A DNA stretch of 64,000 nucleotides. It comes from Heterotrichella gracilis (lineage: Eukaryota; Sar; Xanthophyceae; Tribonematales; Xanthonemataceae). The stretch is taken from assembly GCA_032358255.1 (NCBI GenBank), contig JAULBX010001115.1, positions 1-64,000 on the forward strand, read 5' to 3'. Shown here piece after piece: positions 1 to 11,580 of the stretch (its first letter is position 1; each line of letters opens with the position of its first letter). The translations under genes and the position numbers were made by a program. Under the pieces are notes generated by a model. It did no database searches. It was not told where the DNA came from and worked only from the letters and a program-made list of their open reading frames with translations.

Positions 1-3000
1 AACTAGTAAACCCCACTTTTGAAAAATCACAAACACCTGAGAAAGCGCTGTTGCCACCTCCAACTGGGATCCACAAATCAGTGCTTACTGTGGGCTTAAT
101 TACCAGTGACTTCCGAATGTTGCTGAGCATGCAATTAAATGGCACACTATCAGAGTATGGGGCAGGCACATGGCACTGCTCTGGAAGGCAACGATGGAAC
201 CCTACAAGGCACCCCTCTCTTCCAATCAGCATCCACACACCAAATGTGTCCCCCCACGCGTTGGCACGGTTGTAGGTAGCAAAGAACTGGCTGCTGAACA
301 TGGAGGCGTTGGCGGGCTGGGGGAAGGGCGCATTGGGGTCGTAGTTCTGGTTCCACGTGCAGCACACCCATAGCAGCATCTCCTTGGCTTTCTGCGCATG
401 GCTGAAGTCGTTTTCTATCAGGGCTGCAAACGCAAGCATGGCGGCGTGCGCCTCCGTGACATCCGCGCTGAAGCTGTCGCCGCCTGCGGAAGGGTGTGGG
501 CAAACCCTTGTTAGGGTATGGACATTGCCAAGTATTTACTAGGCTGTGGGCAAATCCTGACTAGATTGAGTGGAGCTAGGCGAAAATGCCAGGGAGGCGT
601 GTTGCAACATGACTCATTGCATGCAAACACTGCAGTACCATGGTAGGTGCACACATGGATGCGTGGCGTGGGTTTAAACCATATATTAAATATATAATAG
701 TATCAATCGATACGCTAGTAGAATGCAAATGGCTTGTAGGTGCTGTAATGTCACACAATGCCCACGCATCTTGCCTTACCGTTGTCTGACCACTTTGCCA
801 GGTTGGGAGTGCCGCTGCCCCCCAGGTACGCCCAGCTCCACGCGCTGTTTGACCTAGCTAGGGCCTGGTTCAGCGCCGACTTAAACCCTTGCTGGTACAT
901 GGGGTTGGAGGCGGAGGCCCATGTGCGCAGGGTGGGGAGCTGGGAGGCGGTGATGAGGAGGCGGGGGTGGGAGGAGACGGGGAAGGGGATAGGGGAGTCG
1001 GTCTTGTAGGAGGGGGCGAGGGTGTAGGTGGCGCCGGGGTCTGCGGGGGGGTTGGGAGGAACGGGTGTGTGAGATTCTCAGCAGGCCTCACAGTGTGGAA
1101 GGCGGGGAGGGAAATGCAGGAGGCCTCACAGTATAAGGCCATGTAGTGCACGTGATTTACAGAGATCCCTCAAGGAAACATCCCTCCCAGCGATTCCATG
1201 GTGCACACCACCTCGACTCACTTCTGGAGGTTACTGTGGTGTTGTAGTTGTACTTGTCACCGATGGTCAGGCCAGTGGTAGGTGCAGCAGTCCACATGTC
1301 AAACACCTGGCCGCCAGGGGGAGCATTGGCCACCACCACAGGGCTCTGCAGGTAGGGGGTGAACACCCCGGTAGGGTTTCCGTTCACGCTGCCGCCCACC
1401 ACGTTGATTGTGTATGTGGACACGTAGGAGCCGGGGGTGGAGGGTGCGCCCTGCGCCTGGATTGGGAAGGAAAAAATGCCATTGGCGAGTCATACCATGT
1501 GTACAATAATTGTAAGAATCCTTTTAAGGTCAATTCCAGGCATGTGTAGGCGTGGTCGATTTGATGCAAGTAATTTCATATGATCATGGCATTATTTCTT
1601 GCCAGTTCTGTTCCAAACAACCTGCTGCAATGCCATGCCACCATGGATCAATCACATGCGGACGCACCCTCTTTTGGTAGTTCTCTGTATACAGTTCCAG
1701 GGAAACATGTTGCATATGCATGTGACTAACTAACTACCTAACTATGTATATGGGTGCACATGCCACACTTGCCGGCATCAAGCTGATGTCAAAGCCAATA
1801 GTGGCCTAGCCTAAAAAGCATGTGCTATCACCCACCACATTGACGGTGATGTTGGTTGCGGTCCATGCTGTGAGGCCGCTGCTGTCCACCGCCTGTGCGC
1901 TGAGGGTGATTGCGCCAGGGGAGGATGCCACAAAGGACGCAGAATAGGGGATGGTGGTTGCGGTGGCGTACAGGACGCCATTCTGGTAGAACTTGACCTG
2001 TAGAACGGGGTGCGCGTCAGGATGGCAGTGGAGGTATGGAGCCAAGTCTCGATGGTGTCATCTATGAGCAGTGCTATGCCTATCATCGTTAGAATCAATG
2101 TAGTGTAATTGTGATTGGAATCGTTATAGAATTATGCCACTTGCCATGTCAGCTTCAGTGCAATGCATGTGAACACAAAAAGCCCAGTCACGTCATGCAT
2201 CGTACCAGGATACAATATTAATTGAGTATACCCACATGAGCACAAGTGCTCAAACAAGACATGTACACAGCTTCACCAGTACCCACTTGGTGAGCGTTAA
2301 ACCCTAATCCTAAACCCTAAACCCTAAACCCTCACCTGCGTCACGTTGCTGGCCAGGCCATAGGCCGCCACTGCTGGGCAATGGTGGCGGGGGTGGTGTA
2401 GGCAAAGGTGGTGGGGCTGGTGAAGTTGACCATGGGGGGGATGGGAGAGGCTGTGGGAGGGAACGGGGAGGAAAGCACAGGGGCTGTCAGGCAGGTGAGG
2501 GTGGCATGGGGTCCAGCAAGCTAGGGCGGCATTGTGAGGGGGCGCAAAACTGCATGGGCCAAATTGCATGGCAAACAGCACACAGCAGGATTTGTGCACG
2601 GAGTCGGTCACTGGTGGCTTTAACATATGCGACGCAGAGGAGAGAGAGGAATTGGCACGGCATATCAAGGACCCTTTCCGCTGAGGTGATGGTGTGCACA
2701 AGCTTCTAGTCTAGACGGTGCACATATGTAGATCTGCCTGACGCACCTGTCCCCGTGACCGTGATGGGCAGCCATGGTGCCAACAGCATGTTGCCGTCAT
2801 TGTCCTTGACATGGCAGACAGGAACCAGGAGCCAGGAGGGGCGCTGTACCAGACAAAGGTGTAGGTGGAACCTGCAGGGGAGGGAAGAGGGAGCTTGACG
2901 GTGATGGGCTGATGAACAGGCATGTACCTACATGCGTCATCCGCTCACCCATGCGCACCATATGGACAGCGACTAAACAATGAGTATAAAAGGCAGGCCT

Positions 3001-3345
3001 CCTGGCTAACTGCACTGCTGCAGTGAGTAGCAATCTTTGATAGGGTTGCATGCTGTGATAGGACATGCACAATGGGCCATGGCAATTGTATATGGGCCAT
3101 GCTATTCATGCAGCATCTCCTGCAGTGCTTATCCCCCACCAGGTGCATTGCCCATCCCATTGGCCTGGCACCGTAATCCGCACACAACACACAACACTGG
3201 GGTGCCACTGCCTTCCTTCCTACCTGAAGCAGTGGCCACCCCCAGCTTGCACCCCTTGGCGCCCGTGGCGTTGGATGCTGATGCAAACACGTCCACGGCG
3301 GTGATGGAGCCCCCGTTGGTACCGCCGGAGTCAGCTGCCCCAGGC
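1..3345 (-). CDS. Secreted polysaccharide lyase-like protein with Ig-like repeats (partial)
   Basis: The exons I can join, in transcript order, are 3345-3224, about 2879-2745, about 2450-2336, 1997-1836, 1456-1222, 1040-780 and 483-206. The protein continues past the left edge and its N-terminal exon was not found. Exons 1-5 encode Ig-like repeats: VKFYQNG and SAQAVDSSG are typical of the bacterial-type Ig modules found on glycosidases and lyases. The 1040-780 exon reads HPRLLITASQLPTLRTW, and the next carries an alpha-helical stretch with EAHAAMLAFAALI and VCCTWNQNYD. Both resemble the N-terminal (alpha/alpha) toroid of heparinase II/III and alginate-lyase families. The role is inferred to be extracellular breakdown or remodelling of uronic-acid polysaccharides. 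Two exons (near 2380 and 2810) change frame inside clear Ig repeats, each at a C run, so either the assembly lost one base twice or the gene is decaying. The family is moderately sure; the exact substrate is unknown. Confidence 0.55.
2298..2335. repeat. Interstitial telomere-like repeat at a splice donor
   Basis: Several copies of the plant-type telomere unit CCCTAAA, some imperfect, lie immediately inside an intron of the polysaccharide-lyase-like gene. Read on the minus strand, the donor GTGAGGGT runs straight into TTTAGGG repeats. Similar short motifs recur next to splice sites throughout the window. Confidence 0.85.
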
Positions 3346-5380
3346 CTGTAGGGTTGTTGGGGTTATGCGAAGGGGGGTGGGTGGTGGTGGGTGGCCAGGG
3401 TGGGTGGGCCTTTGAATGGAAAATTAAACCTTTAGATTCAATTTAATTGATGGAAATATACACATGAATGGCATTATCCCACGCATCATCCCGCATGGCG
3501 TCATGTTATTGTGTGCACATGTGATCAATGCACTGGTCAGTGTTGCATCAACCCTAACAGAGGCCCCATCGGTGCCTGGGTCTTTAGTGGCGCGGGGCCA
3601 CACAGCGTGCGCACCTGTAGTGTGACGGGGCTATATGTGCATTATATATATATAATGCACATATGTTGACAGTGTTGAGCAATGCGTGCACTTGCATGGT
3701 GTACGTTGTGGATGGCAATATCGACTTTGGTGGCGGCTGATGCCTTCTCGGGTTCGTCCCCAAAATTACGCGTCTCGCGTAGGGCTTTACCTTTTTTTTT
3801 GACTCACGATTGTCACATGTTGACACCCTAGCTAGGTTGTGGACCTGTGGTCAATGCCGGACTGTTCCAGTACAAGATGACTCTGAACGTACTGCAAGTT
3901 TCAGGTGTCAGAGTGCTTGTATAAGGTAGAGCAGGACTTGTTGGTAATAGGTACAAGTTGAATTTCCGTCCACAACTCGGGTAAAGGGCATAGGTTACTC
4001 GAGCACGCGGCGCGCGGTGATACGAGCAGTTGGCAGGGAAACGGCTGCTTTACAAGGCCCACCACTACCTACTGATTGTATAAATCTTGTAAGCTGATCG
4101 TTGCCCTTGTCAAACTTGGACGCGGAAAGCTATCAACCATGGAAAAGCGTTGGCATGCTGTGGGCATGCGTGCCTGATAGGTCGATCACTCCAAGAACGT
4201 CGCACCAAAAGTGGTTGATGCACGATGAGAAGAACATGCGACCTTCAAACCACCCTCCTGTCTATTCTGCAGATAGGTCACGCAAACCCACAGGCGGCAA
4301 CAACCCACCTGCTACCTGGATGTACCCCGCCCTGATGGTACCAGTGGAAGGTGACGCCGTGTCTGAAAGGTGAAGGCTCCTTATCTGCTTGCGACTTTCC
4401 AAACTGTGCATGTAAATGTGAAAGGAACAATGCTTCGATGGAACAACGCTAGTCGTGTCAACTGAAGGTGGGGAGAGCTTCAGCTAGGTCACCAGCGAGG
4501 TGACGAGACGTTGTGAAGTGCACTGGAATGCCCTCGAACCCACAGCCCATCGTGACAGGCACCGAGGCAGGGAAGCTGTGAAAGACACCAAGTCTCTCCT
4601 TGCAGTGGATTTTGTACGCCCGGTACCTGAGCTGCTCACGACAAGACCACTGCTCGAGGCAGGTCTACGGCAATTTGGCAGGCACTGCTTTTGCCTCGGC
4701 AGGTGAGCTGGTCTCGGCAGGCCTCTCGTGATCAGCCGCTGATGATCTGTTGTGATCAAGATATTGTAATCCAATACCCATTTCGGAGTTTGGATCAGTC
4801 ATCATAACTCATTTGTTGCCATTGGCCTTGGTACACTGCCAGTTGGCCGTGCCAATTGGCCTTCGAGCGTTTTGCTATATGCATGCATAAGGCGGTGATG
4901 CATATGGTGGGCATAAGGGTTCTATTCCTTCCTTTCTCCTTCTTAGACGACTTTGTGTATCCTGGTGGGCTTTCCCTTGGTACCCAAATAGTGAAAATTA
5001 TTACAGCTGTGCTCTCACGTAGACAACAAGAGCTACTAATGCGCAGATGATGTTTTGAGCACTTCCAACTCACTCGATAGACCCCTGGTATGGAGGACGG
5101 TTGTTGACTTCAGTAGCCTGCTACATTAACCTGTCAGACAGCTTGCTGCCCTAGGCACGCCAAGCTGCTTTGCCTGCCCCGGTCAATGTTACCGTGCATG
5201 CGGTTATCCCGCCACTGCACTGCTGCGGCACAAAGACACGGGCTGGCGAGGATAGGGGCGGCAAGGCCAGCATACATAAATACTCAGCGGGGTTTTAAAT
5301 ATCAGCCAGGGCTCGTGGTGGGGCTGTGGGGAGCGTCACAGCCGAGCACCGCTCCCAGCCACACCCGCTTGCAGGCTTCC
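3346..5380. other. Intergenic region between divergent genes
   Basis: No ORF here has a recognisable domain or convincing splice context. The stretch should hold the missing 5' exon and promoter of the minus-strand lyase-like gene and the promoter of the plus-strand Nudix gene. An AT-rich near-palindrome of TGCATTATATATA type lies at about 3637-3663. ORFs at 4101-4373 and 4484-4774 look like chance. Confidence 0.5.
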
Positions 5381-7746
5381 ATGGTCGCTGTGCTGCTGCC
5401 AGCCGCCGCGTTGCAACAGGTGTGTGCTGTGGTGTTCTGCAGCTCACTAAACTGTGGAGTGCATCGGGCAAGCTGGGACATATGAATGCATATATGCATG
5501 CACACTCACTCTGTTCTTGGGTACCCTCTTGCCCTTAGGTACCTACAACCGAAAGGGAATGGGCAGTGATGCTCTGTACTCCCTGGTATTCCCTTTTTTC
5601 TATCACATGTGCAGTACAGCCAACCAGCTGCTGATCCCCAACCACCTGCTGCAGCCGAGGGCCGCCCACCACCACCACCACCACCACCACCACCACCACC
5701 CTGCTGCCACCCACCACTACCACCACCCTACCAGGGGCAGCAGCCGGCGCACCATGGTGACCGCCGCAGGGAGTGGCACGGAGGGCGCTGCGCCTGCCAC
5801 GGTAGGGTTTTGGGATAAGGTCGGCAAAACCCTGCGCACACCATACCAAATTCGCTAGGGGCTCTTAGACCTGGCATGCGTGCCTGGGGGCGGGAAGGAG
5901 TTGGGTTGAGAGCAGCAGGGTGTGGTGCAATAAGGCACTCCAGCGCTGCCCATACAAGTGACACTCCAATATCACCTAGGCGAACCGCTGCTTGTGCACC
6001 CCCTGCATGTGAGCCCCTGGTGATATACTATGCGCGTCCCGAGGCACGACTGTGGGCGTGACCTGGGAATTATGGGAAAGCTGCTGCACCCATCAGCCAT
6101 GGCATCGCCCTTGCACGCATGCAACCTTTGGCCCTCCCTGCGACATACCTCTGCACCTGTGACCACCCACCTGCGCTACCTCCACTAGGTAACCACACCA
6201 CCCGCTACCCCCTCCACCTCCACCGGCCCCTTCTGCCGGCGGTGCGGCAGCCCAATGACCGAGAGCGTGCCACCTGGCGATGACAAGCCGCGCGCAACCT
6301 GCGGCGCGTGTGGCTACATCGATTACATCAATCCCAAAATGGTGCGGGCATGCGGGTGGGGGCGTAGGGGTGGCAGGTACCTGTTGCCTTGCTGGTAGAT
6401 CACGTTCAGGCTGCTGTTGGCTGCCCATGGAGCGATGGGACCCTGTGGAATGTGCTCTGTAGCTGTGGTCATGTTCATCATCAAAGAAGCACTTGTGCAA
6501 GCGTTCATCACTGTAAGCATATGCGCCACCTGTCATCATTTCCCCATCCTGCGCAGGTGGTTGGTTGCATAGTGGAGCATGAGGGGAAGGTGCTGCTGTG
6601 CCGCAGGGCCATAGACCCCTGCCGGGGGCTGTGGACAGTGCCAGCGGGCTACATGGAGCTCAAGGAGTCATCAGCAGGTGAGGGCGGGGCTAGGGTTCTG
6701 CTAGGGTGTCAGCAGGCTACATGGGGCCATTGGCAGGTTACGGTGAGGCTAGGTGTTTGCTAGGGTACCAGCAGTTGCCCAGGCATATCATCTGTTGATC
6801 CACTCCCAGTGCCACTCCCACCCTGATCTGCACCTCTCTTGGCAACTAGGTTGCAGGAGCTTACCTGACCATACATACTTATACTGCATCCCTCCTTGCA
6901 GAGGGAGCTGCCAGGGAGACGCTGGAGGAGGCAAACGCAAGGGTGGAGATAATGGGGCCCTATGCGCATTTCGACATCCCCGCTATTGGCCAGGCCTACA
7001 TCCTGTTCCGCGGCCACCTGGCGGCCCCTTTCACCTTCTCACCGGGGAATGAGACGCTTGAGGCAGAGCTGTTTGCACCCCATGAGATCCCCTTCAATGA
7101 GGTAGGGTGTAGGGTTTAGGGTGTGCACCGCATGGGATTCCCTTCGATGAGGTAGGCGGTGGGCAGCAGCAAAAGTGCATGCATGTGGATAGTTTGGAAG
7201 CTAGGGTTAAGGGCTTGCCTGTGTGAGGTGCCAGGAGTGGTACATGTGGTCTTACGCATGCGATGTGGAGCATGCGCCGGTGCGAAATCACTACATGTGG
7301 TTTGGGCTAGCAGGCATGAGGCTGCCATCAAGGGCCCAGCCATGTTCCATGCTGCGAAACCTTCAAAATTGTGCCTTTGGTTCACCCCTCAACCTCACAA
7401 TTGTTTTGGATAAAGAATACCAGCACATGCTTCTTTTGCAAGTCCCTTTACCTCACTGCTCCTCCTCTATATGGCTGCCACAGCACATCAAATCTGTGTT
7501 AACCTTCCATAAACAAATGTGCACCCCTAACCGCGCTGCCATCTCCTCCCCGCCTCCCAGATCGCCTTCTCCTCCGTCTCTCTTGCGCTGCGCATGTACC
7601 TGGCAGATGTGCAGGCGGGCAGGTTCCGCATGCACCACGCAGTCATCCACAAGCAGGCGGGGGCGGGGCCAAACGACCCTGCGGCGTTCACCCTGCGGGA
7701 CCACTTCTCGCTAGATACTAGCGATGTGCCGCTGGCAAGAGAATAG
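5381..7746 (+). CDS. Nudix FAD pyrophosphohydrolase, NUDT23-like
   Basis: Exons 5381-5419, 5655-5801, 6189-6341, 6557-6677, 6902-7101 and 7561-7746 join in frame to 281 residues, close to Arabidopsis NUDX23. That enzyme splits FAD to FMN and AMP in the chloroplast. A zinc ribbon (C78, C81, C100, C103; CRRCG and CGACGY) precedes the Nudix fold, as in NUDX23. The Nudix box begins at G144 (GYMELKE) and continues across the exon junction as AARETLEEANA, so the usual Gly near its end is Asn. The last four exons are firm. The first two are inferred from phase and encode a short leader plus a run of 11 His before the ribbon, an unusual composition for a transit peptide. Introns 2, 4 and 5 begin with or contain TAGGGTTT-like sequence, and two exon ends are re-copied just inside the intron. 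Confidence 0.88.
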
Positions 7747-9130
7747 GGGGTGGTCGCTAAGGGAGGGAAGGGGTGCCACCACTGGTGGTCCAGCAAGGTG
7801 AAGCACAGGCATATTGAGGGGGTGGGTAGTGGGCGGTGGGGTGACCCACACAGTGCTGGGTGATGAGGCGGTCACATTTAGCATTAAGTGGCTGTGGCTA
7901 ACGTCCTAGCACTCAGGGTATTGGAGCTCTGCGACATGTGGCCATGCTGAGAATGAGTGAGGTTGCATGCGGGTATGCTGCAATGGCCGCAGCTGGCTTT
8001 GCAGGCCATGTGCACCAGGGATTGCAACCACTTCAGTGGTAAGCCTGCTCAGGCTGATAATAGCTCAGTGCCGCACTATGCAAACATTGCAATGGGACAG
8101 CTTGTGCACTGCTATCTTAGATGCTGCTTTTTAACTAATTATATTGACAATAGAATGTGCTGGCAAAACACGACAGCGTCTGACTCAGTGAGCCATCTAC
8201 CGGGCATACAATTTATTTCGTGTTGGCAATTGCCGCACAATAATTGTGCGGCATTAATGCGCCGCTGCCACCGCGCCTGCAAATTATTGTTGTGGCGAAT
8301 GATTCGGCACGTCAATCAATTTGACGGCGTCACGATTTCAACGTGCCACGGCATGATAATCATATGACGTGGCACTATGGCACATAAAGTAATGTAACAG
8401 TTGCTGTGCCACTGGGGCGCTGCAACGCTGCACTACAGCTGACAGCAATCATAATTGTAATATTCCGCTTGGCAGGCGCTATCATAGGCTACAGCTGCCT
8501 GTTCACGCTTTGTACAAATTTGACTTTTCAGCACTTCAGTATAATGGATCATCCACTGCCAGTGGCTGGCGGGGACCCCATGGATGTTCATCACGAAGCC
8601 TTCTGAGAACCAACTTGGTTGATGATCAGATGCCAGGACCGCTGCTGCAGTGAAACAAATAAATTACCTAAGGTTCACTGCAGGGGCAAGCATTAGGCTT
8701 GCAGCCAGGTAAAAAAAATATACACCCTGGGCCAGCGTCAGACCACATGTGCATTGGCAGTCAGAAGAAATGCTATAGACACACCACCCAGTGATTACTC
8801 TTATCGATATCAGACATCAAGAGGACTGTAAAACAAAATGCTGCAACTATTGGCAACTACCTCAGAGTCTTATGGAGGCTTACGCTGCCCAACATCATGA
8901 TGGCCAATCACCCCTGCAGCGGCGATACTGGCCTGGTACACTCTTTCAGACCTCTGCTACTGTTCAGTAAACACACTCTGTTCTTGGAGAAGAATAGATG
9001 AGAATGCGACAACCTGCTAACACGACAAAGATCAAAACAATATGGCACTTGCACAACGCTCAAAGTTGGAATGCAGATACTAACTAACATGCACACCCCA
9101 CACCTACATTGCTGATTGTCACTAGCTGAG
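7747..9130. other. Convergent intergenic region
   Basis: The 3' ends of the Nudix gene (+) and the ZIP gene (-) face each other here. No coding sequence is recognised. The middle (about 8100-8540) is AT-richer than its flanks. It has a 9-bp perfect inverted repeat around one base near 8233-8251 and several ACGTGCC/GGCACGT half-sites at 8300-8375, which could mark an old short transposon, but no clear ends or target duplication were found. Confidence 0.45.
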
Positions 9131-10168
9131 CTAATCATCCTCATGGCTCACAAAGGAGATGACTACCGGCACCAAGCACCCCAACAGCAGACCCGCCAGC
9201 TCAGCCCGCCCAAACTTGGCATGGTGGCCAAGCACCTCGGGCAGTATGTGCATGCACGCGGCAAACAGGAAGGTCCCGCCCGAGAACAGCACGCACATGG
9301 CCACCGCCACAGGGGAGGTGAACCAGGGGATGAAGGCCAGCAGGGAGTAGGTCACGATCGCTGAAACGGGGGAGGCCACTGCGAACACCACCAGCGCCTT
9401 TTGCACCGACTGCCAGGACCAGTTCACGCTGATGAGGTGCATGGAGAGCCCAAACGCAACAGGCGCCTTGTGCAGCACCATGGCAATGGCCACCATCAAC
9501 CCTAGGGTGGCATTGCCAGACAAGCTGGCCGCCCCCACCGCAAACCCATCGGCTATGGCGTGGATCACCAGCCCCACCAGCGCGCGCTGCGCCGCCTCCC
9601 GCCGCTGAACGCCCAGCGGTGCCACGCCGTTTGCCTCCGTCGCCATCCTCCCCCGGGGCCCTATCTCGGGGTCTGGCCCGTCGTCCTCCGGGTCGTCGCT
9701 GTTGTGGTCGGTGAAGTGGTAGTGGTGCGCCGCCGGGTCGCCGCCCTTCTGTGCATGGTCAAACAGCAGCATGGCGATGAACCCTGAGATGATGGCCAGG
9801 CCAACCAGGCCCCCAGGCAGGTCGTGGTCATCATCCGCCTTGTGAAAAGCCTCAAAACCCTCCGGTAGGACCACCGCCAGGGCGGCGCCGACCAGGAGCC
9901 CCGCGCCGGCGGCTGACGCGACCTTGAGGTATCTGTCTGAGATTTTGAATAGCAGGGGGAGTGAGCCGGCGCCCAGCGCGCCGAAGAGCATGAGGAGGCA
10001 TGTGACGATAAGCTGGATCTCGCGGGGCACGTCGGAGTGCAGGCTGGGTGTGAGGTGGAGGGTTTGCTCCAGGGTGCACCATAGGTGGGGCGAGGAGGGG
10101 CCGCAGCCGGGGTTTGGGGCGGTGAGGTTGAGCGGGGAGACTGAGGGTGTTGGGGCTGGTGCCAGCAT
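9131..10168 (-). CDS. ZIP family zinc/iron transporter (ZIP9-like)
   Basis: A single uninterrupted frame of 345 residues, unusual in a window where most genes have many introns. ZIP proteins move Zn2+ or Fe2+ into the cytosol from outside or from organelles. Several strongly hydrophobic segments are visible, beginning with one at about 52-72. A His/Asp-rich cytosolic loop follows at about 108-175 (DDDHD, HHYHF, DDPEDD). The two metal-site helices carry HAIADG (203-208) and HKAPVAFG (233-240), the signature of the SLC39A9/ZIP9 branch. The protein ends FVSHEDD. The first Met is followed by a Pro-rich 45-residue leader that may be luminal or a targeting peptide. The gene is convergent with the Nudix gene. 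Absence of introns could mean retroposition or simply a small family. Confidence 0.92.
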   Translation of the reverse strand: MLAPAPTPSVSPLNLTAPNPGCGPSSPHLWCTLEQTLHLTPSLHSDVPREIQLIVTCLLMLFGALGAGSLPLLFKISDRYLKVASAAGAGLLVGAALAVVLPEGFEAFHKADDDHDLPGGLVGLAIISGFIAMLLFDHAQKGGDPAAHHYHFTDHNSDDPEDDGPDPEIGPRGRMATEANGVAPLGVQRREAAQRALVGLVIHAIADGFAVGAASLSGNATLGLMVAIAMVLHKAPVAFGLSMHLISVNWSWQSVQKALVVFAVASPVSAIVTYSLLAFIPWFTSPVAVAMCVLFSGGTFLFAACMHILPEVLGHHAKFGRAELAGLLLGCLVPVVISFVSHEDD

Positions 10169-10916
10169 GGCGGGTGGCGGGGCTGGCGCTCAGGCGCGCC
10201 GTGAGGGGTGCTGCTCCCTAAGGGGGCGTTGCATCGGTTGCCTGCAAGGGGCGGGGAGGTGGGTGGGAGGGCGTGCATGCAAGGGCTGTTGGTGGGTGGC
10301 AGTGACTGCCACTGGGCTAGGAGGAGAGTATGGAGGACCATGGTCGACCAGGGCAGTTTTGCAATTGACAGGTCAACTTGGAGTGCGTTGGAAGACCCTT
10401 TATAAACCTGAGACCAGAAATTCTTCCCGCCTGGAGAGGAAGCTCGAGCACAGTGCTGTGCATACGGTAGTGTGGTGGTGCGGGACAACAGGACAACAGG
10501 GTACGCGATGGCGAGACCACAGCTGTTGTCAACGCCAGGCAGCACAGACAGCCACGCGGCGTCATAACGTACCTTGTGTGGTTGGCTACCGCTTCTCTGT
10601 TGTTGCTACTACCGCAGTGCTTGTAGTCTCGTCATGATGCATGCATGCATATGCAATTGCCTCGTCACCGCATAGCCGCAAAAAGTGACGCGCTGTCACA
10701 ACGAAATACTCTTGCACTCTTACACTAAGTGCTGGGGAATACCAATGAACTGTGTATACGCGTGGTTGGAATGCACTGCAACACTGGACTGTTACAAAGG
10801 ACTTGTGCAGGGGACTCTCGGAAGAGGGGTCGTGACACGGGACGGTTCGGCAACTTTCACAAAAGTGTTCCTGAAGTCAAGATAGGCGTTAGGAGTAACT
10901 GGCGACCGAACTCTTA
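10169..10916. other. Upstream region of the ZIP gene
   Basis: Noncoding as far as I can see; it should hold the ZIP promoter and 5' UTR. Plus-strand ORFs that run into it from 9924 or 10208 are antisense shadows of the ZIP coding region. A run of alternating ATGC/GCAT palindromes lies near 10636-10652. Confidence 0.45.
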
Positions 10917-11156
10917 GGGGCGATTCGCGTTGAGATTTCGCCATATTCGTATGCTGGCATATGGTAAAGGCGAAATTTGGCTTTATGGTGGCATATGCCA
11001 CAGAGTGACTCTGCCTGCCTGCTGCTTGTTTCGAAAGTTCGAGTTCAAACTGGTACGAGCTGTCAGCGTATTGTCAATAGCAGTTATTCTGCTGCATTGG
11101 GCAGTTGTTTACTGCATTGGGCAGTTGTTTAGCCTTACGTTATCCGCCTGCATGCA

Positions 11157-11468
11157 TTGCTTTGCGCAGCCATGGATCCAAACAGCCTTTGCCAGCTCCT
11201 TGGCATGGTAGCACTTGTGGTGCAGCTAGTTGGTGACGAACGTCCCTTGGAACTCGAAACTATAAGCCTGGTGCTTGACATATCGTGCATGCATATCGTG
11301 GCTGGGGCTACAGCAAAGCAGCTGGACTTGCAGGAAAGGATGCTTGCCCATCAGCAGGCAATGGCGACTTTCACCATGCAGCAGGAGGGGCTGAAGGTGG
11401 CTGCCCTTGCATCAATTGCGAGTGCATTTACCAAGATGGCAGATACAATGGCAAACGGTAACCCTTGA
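11157..11468 (+). CDS. Transposon accessory ORF sharing the transposase N-terminus
   Basis: A 103-residue frame in the left arm of the Harbinger element. Its first 49 residues equal the transposase N-terminus because they lie in the inverted repeat. Then it switches to QLDLQERMLAHQQAMATF and a helical Ala/Met-rich tail. That tail resembles the C-terminal coiled coil of the Myb/trihelix-like second protein that many PIF/Harbinger elements carry. The DNA-binding part is missing, so this is probably the remnant of the partner gene fused by rearrangement to a copied transposase start. Whether it is translated is unknown. Confidence 0.5.
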   Translation: MLCAAMDPNSLCQLLGMVALVVQLVGDERPLELETISLVLDISCMHIVAGATAKQLDLQERMLAHQQAMATFTMQQEGLKVAALASIASAFTKMADTMANGNP

Positions 11469-11580
11469 GGTGGTGGTGCAGCAGATGGGGGGTGCAGCAG
11501 GTGTTAGTGCAGCGCAGCCATGTTCAATCAGTGCTAGCTATGGTGAAGTTGTGGCACTACTCGTGGCTTGTGATCTCACC

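Noticed and set aside
9661-10545. 294-codon minus-strand ORF and 237-codon plus-strand ORF (9924-10637)
   Set aside because: Both are other-frame or antisense shadows of the GC-rich ZIP coding region.
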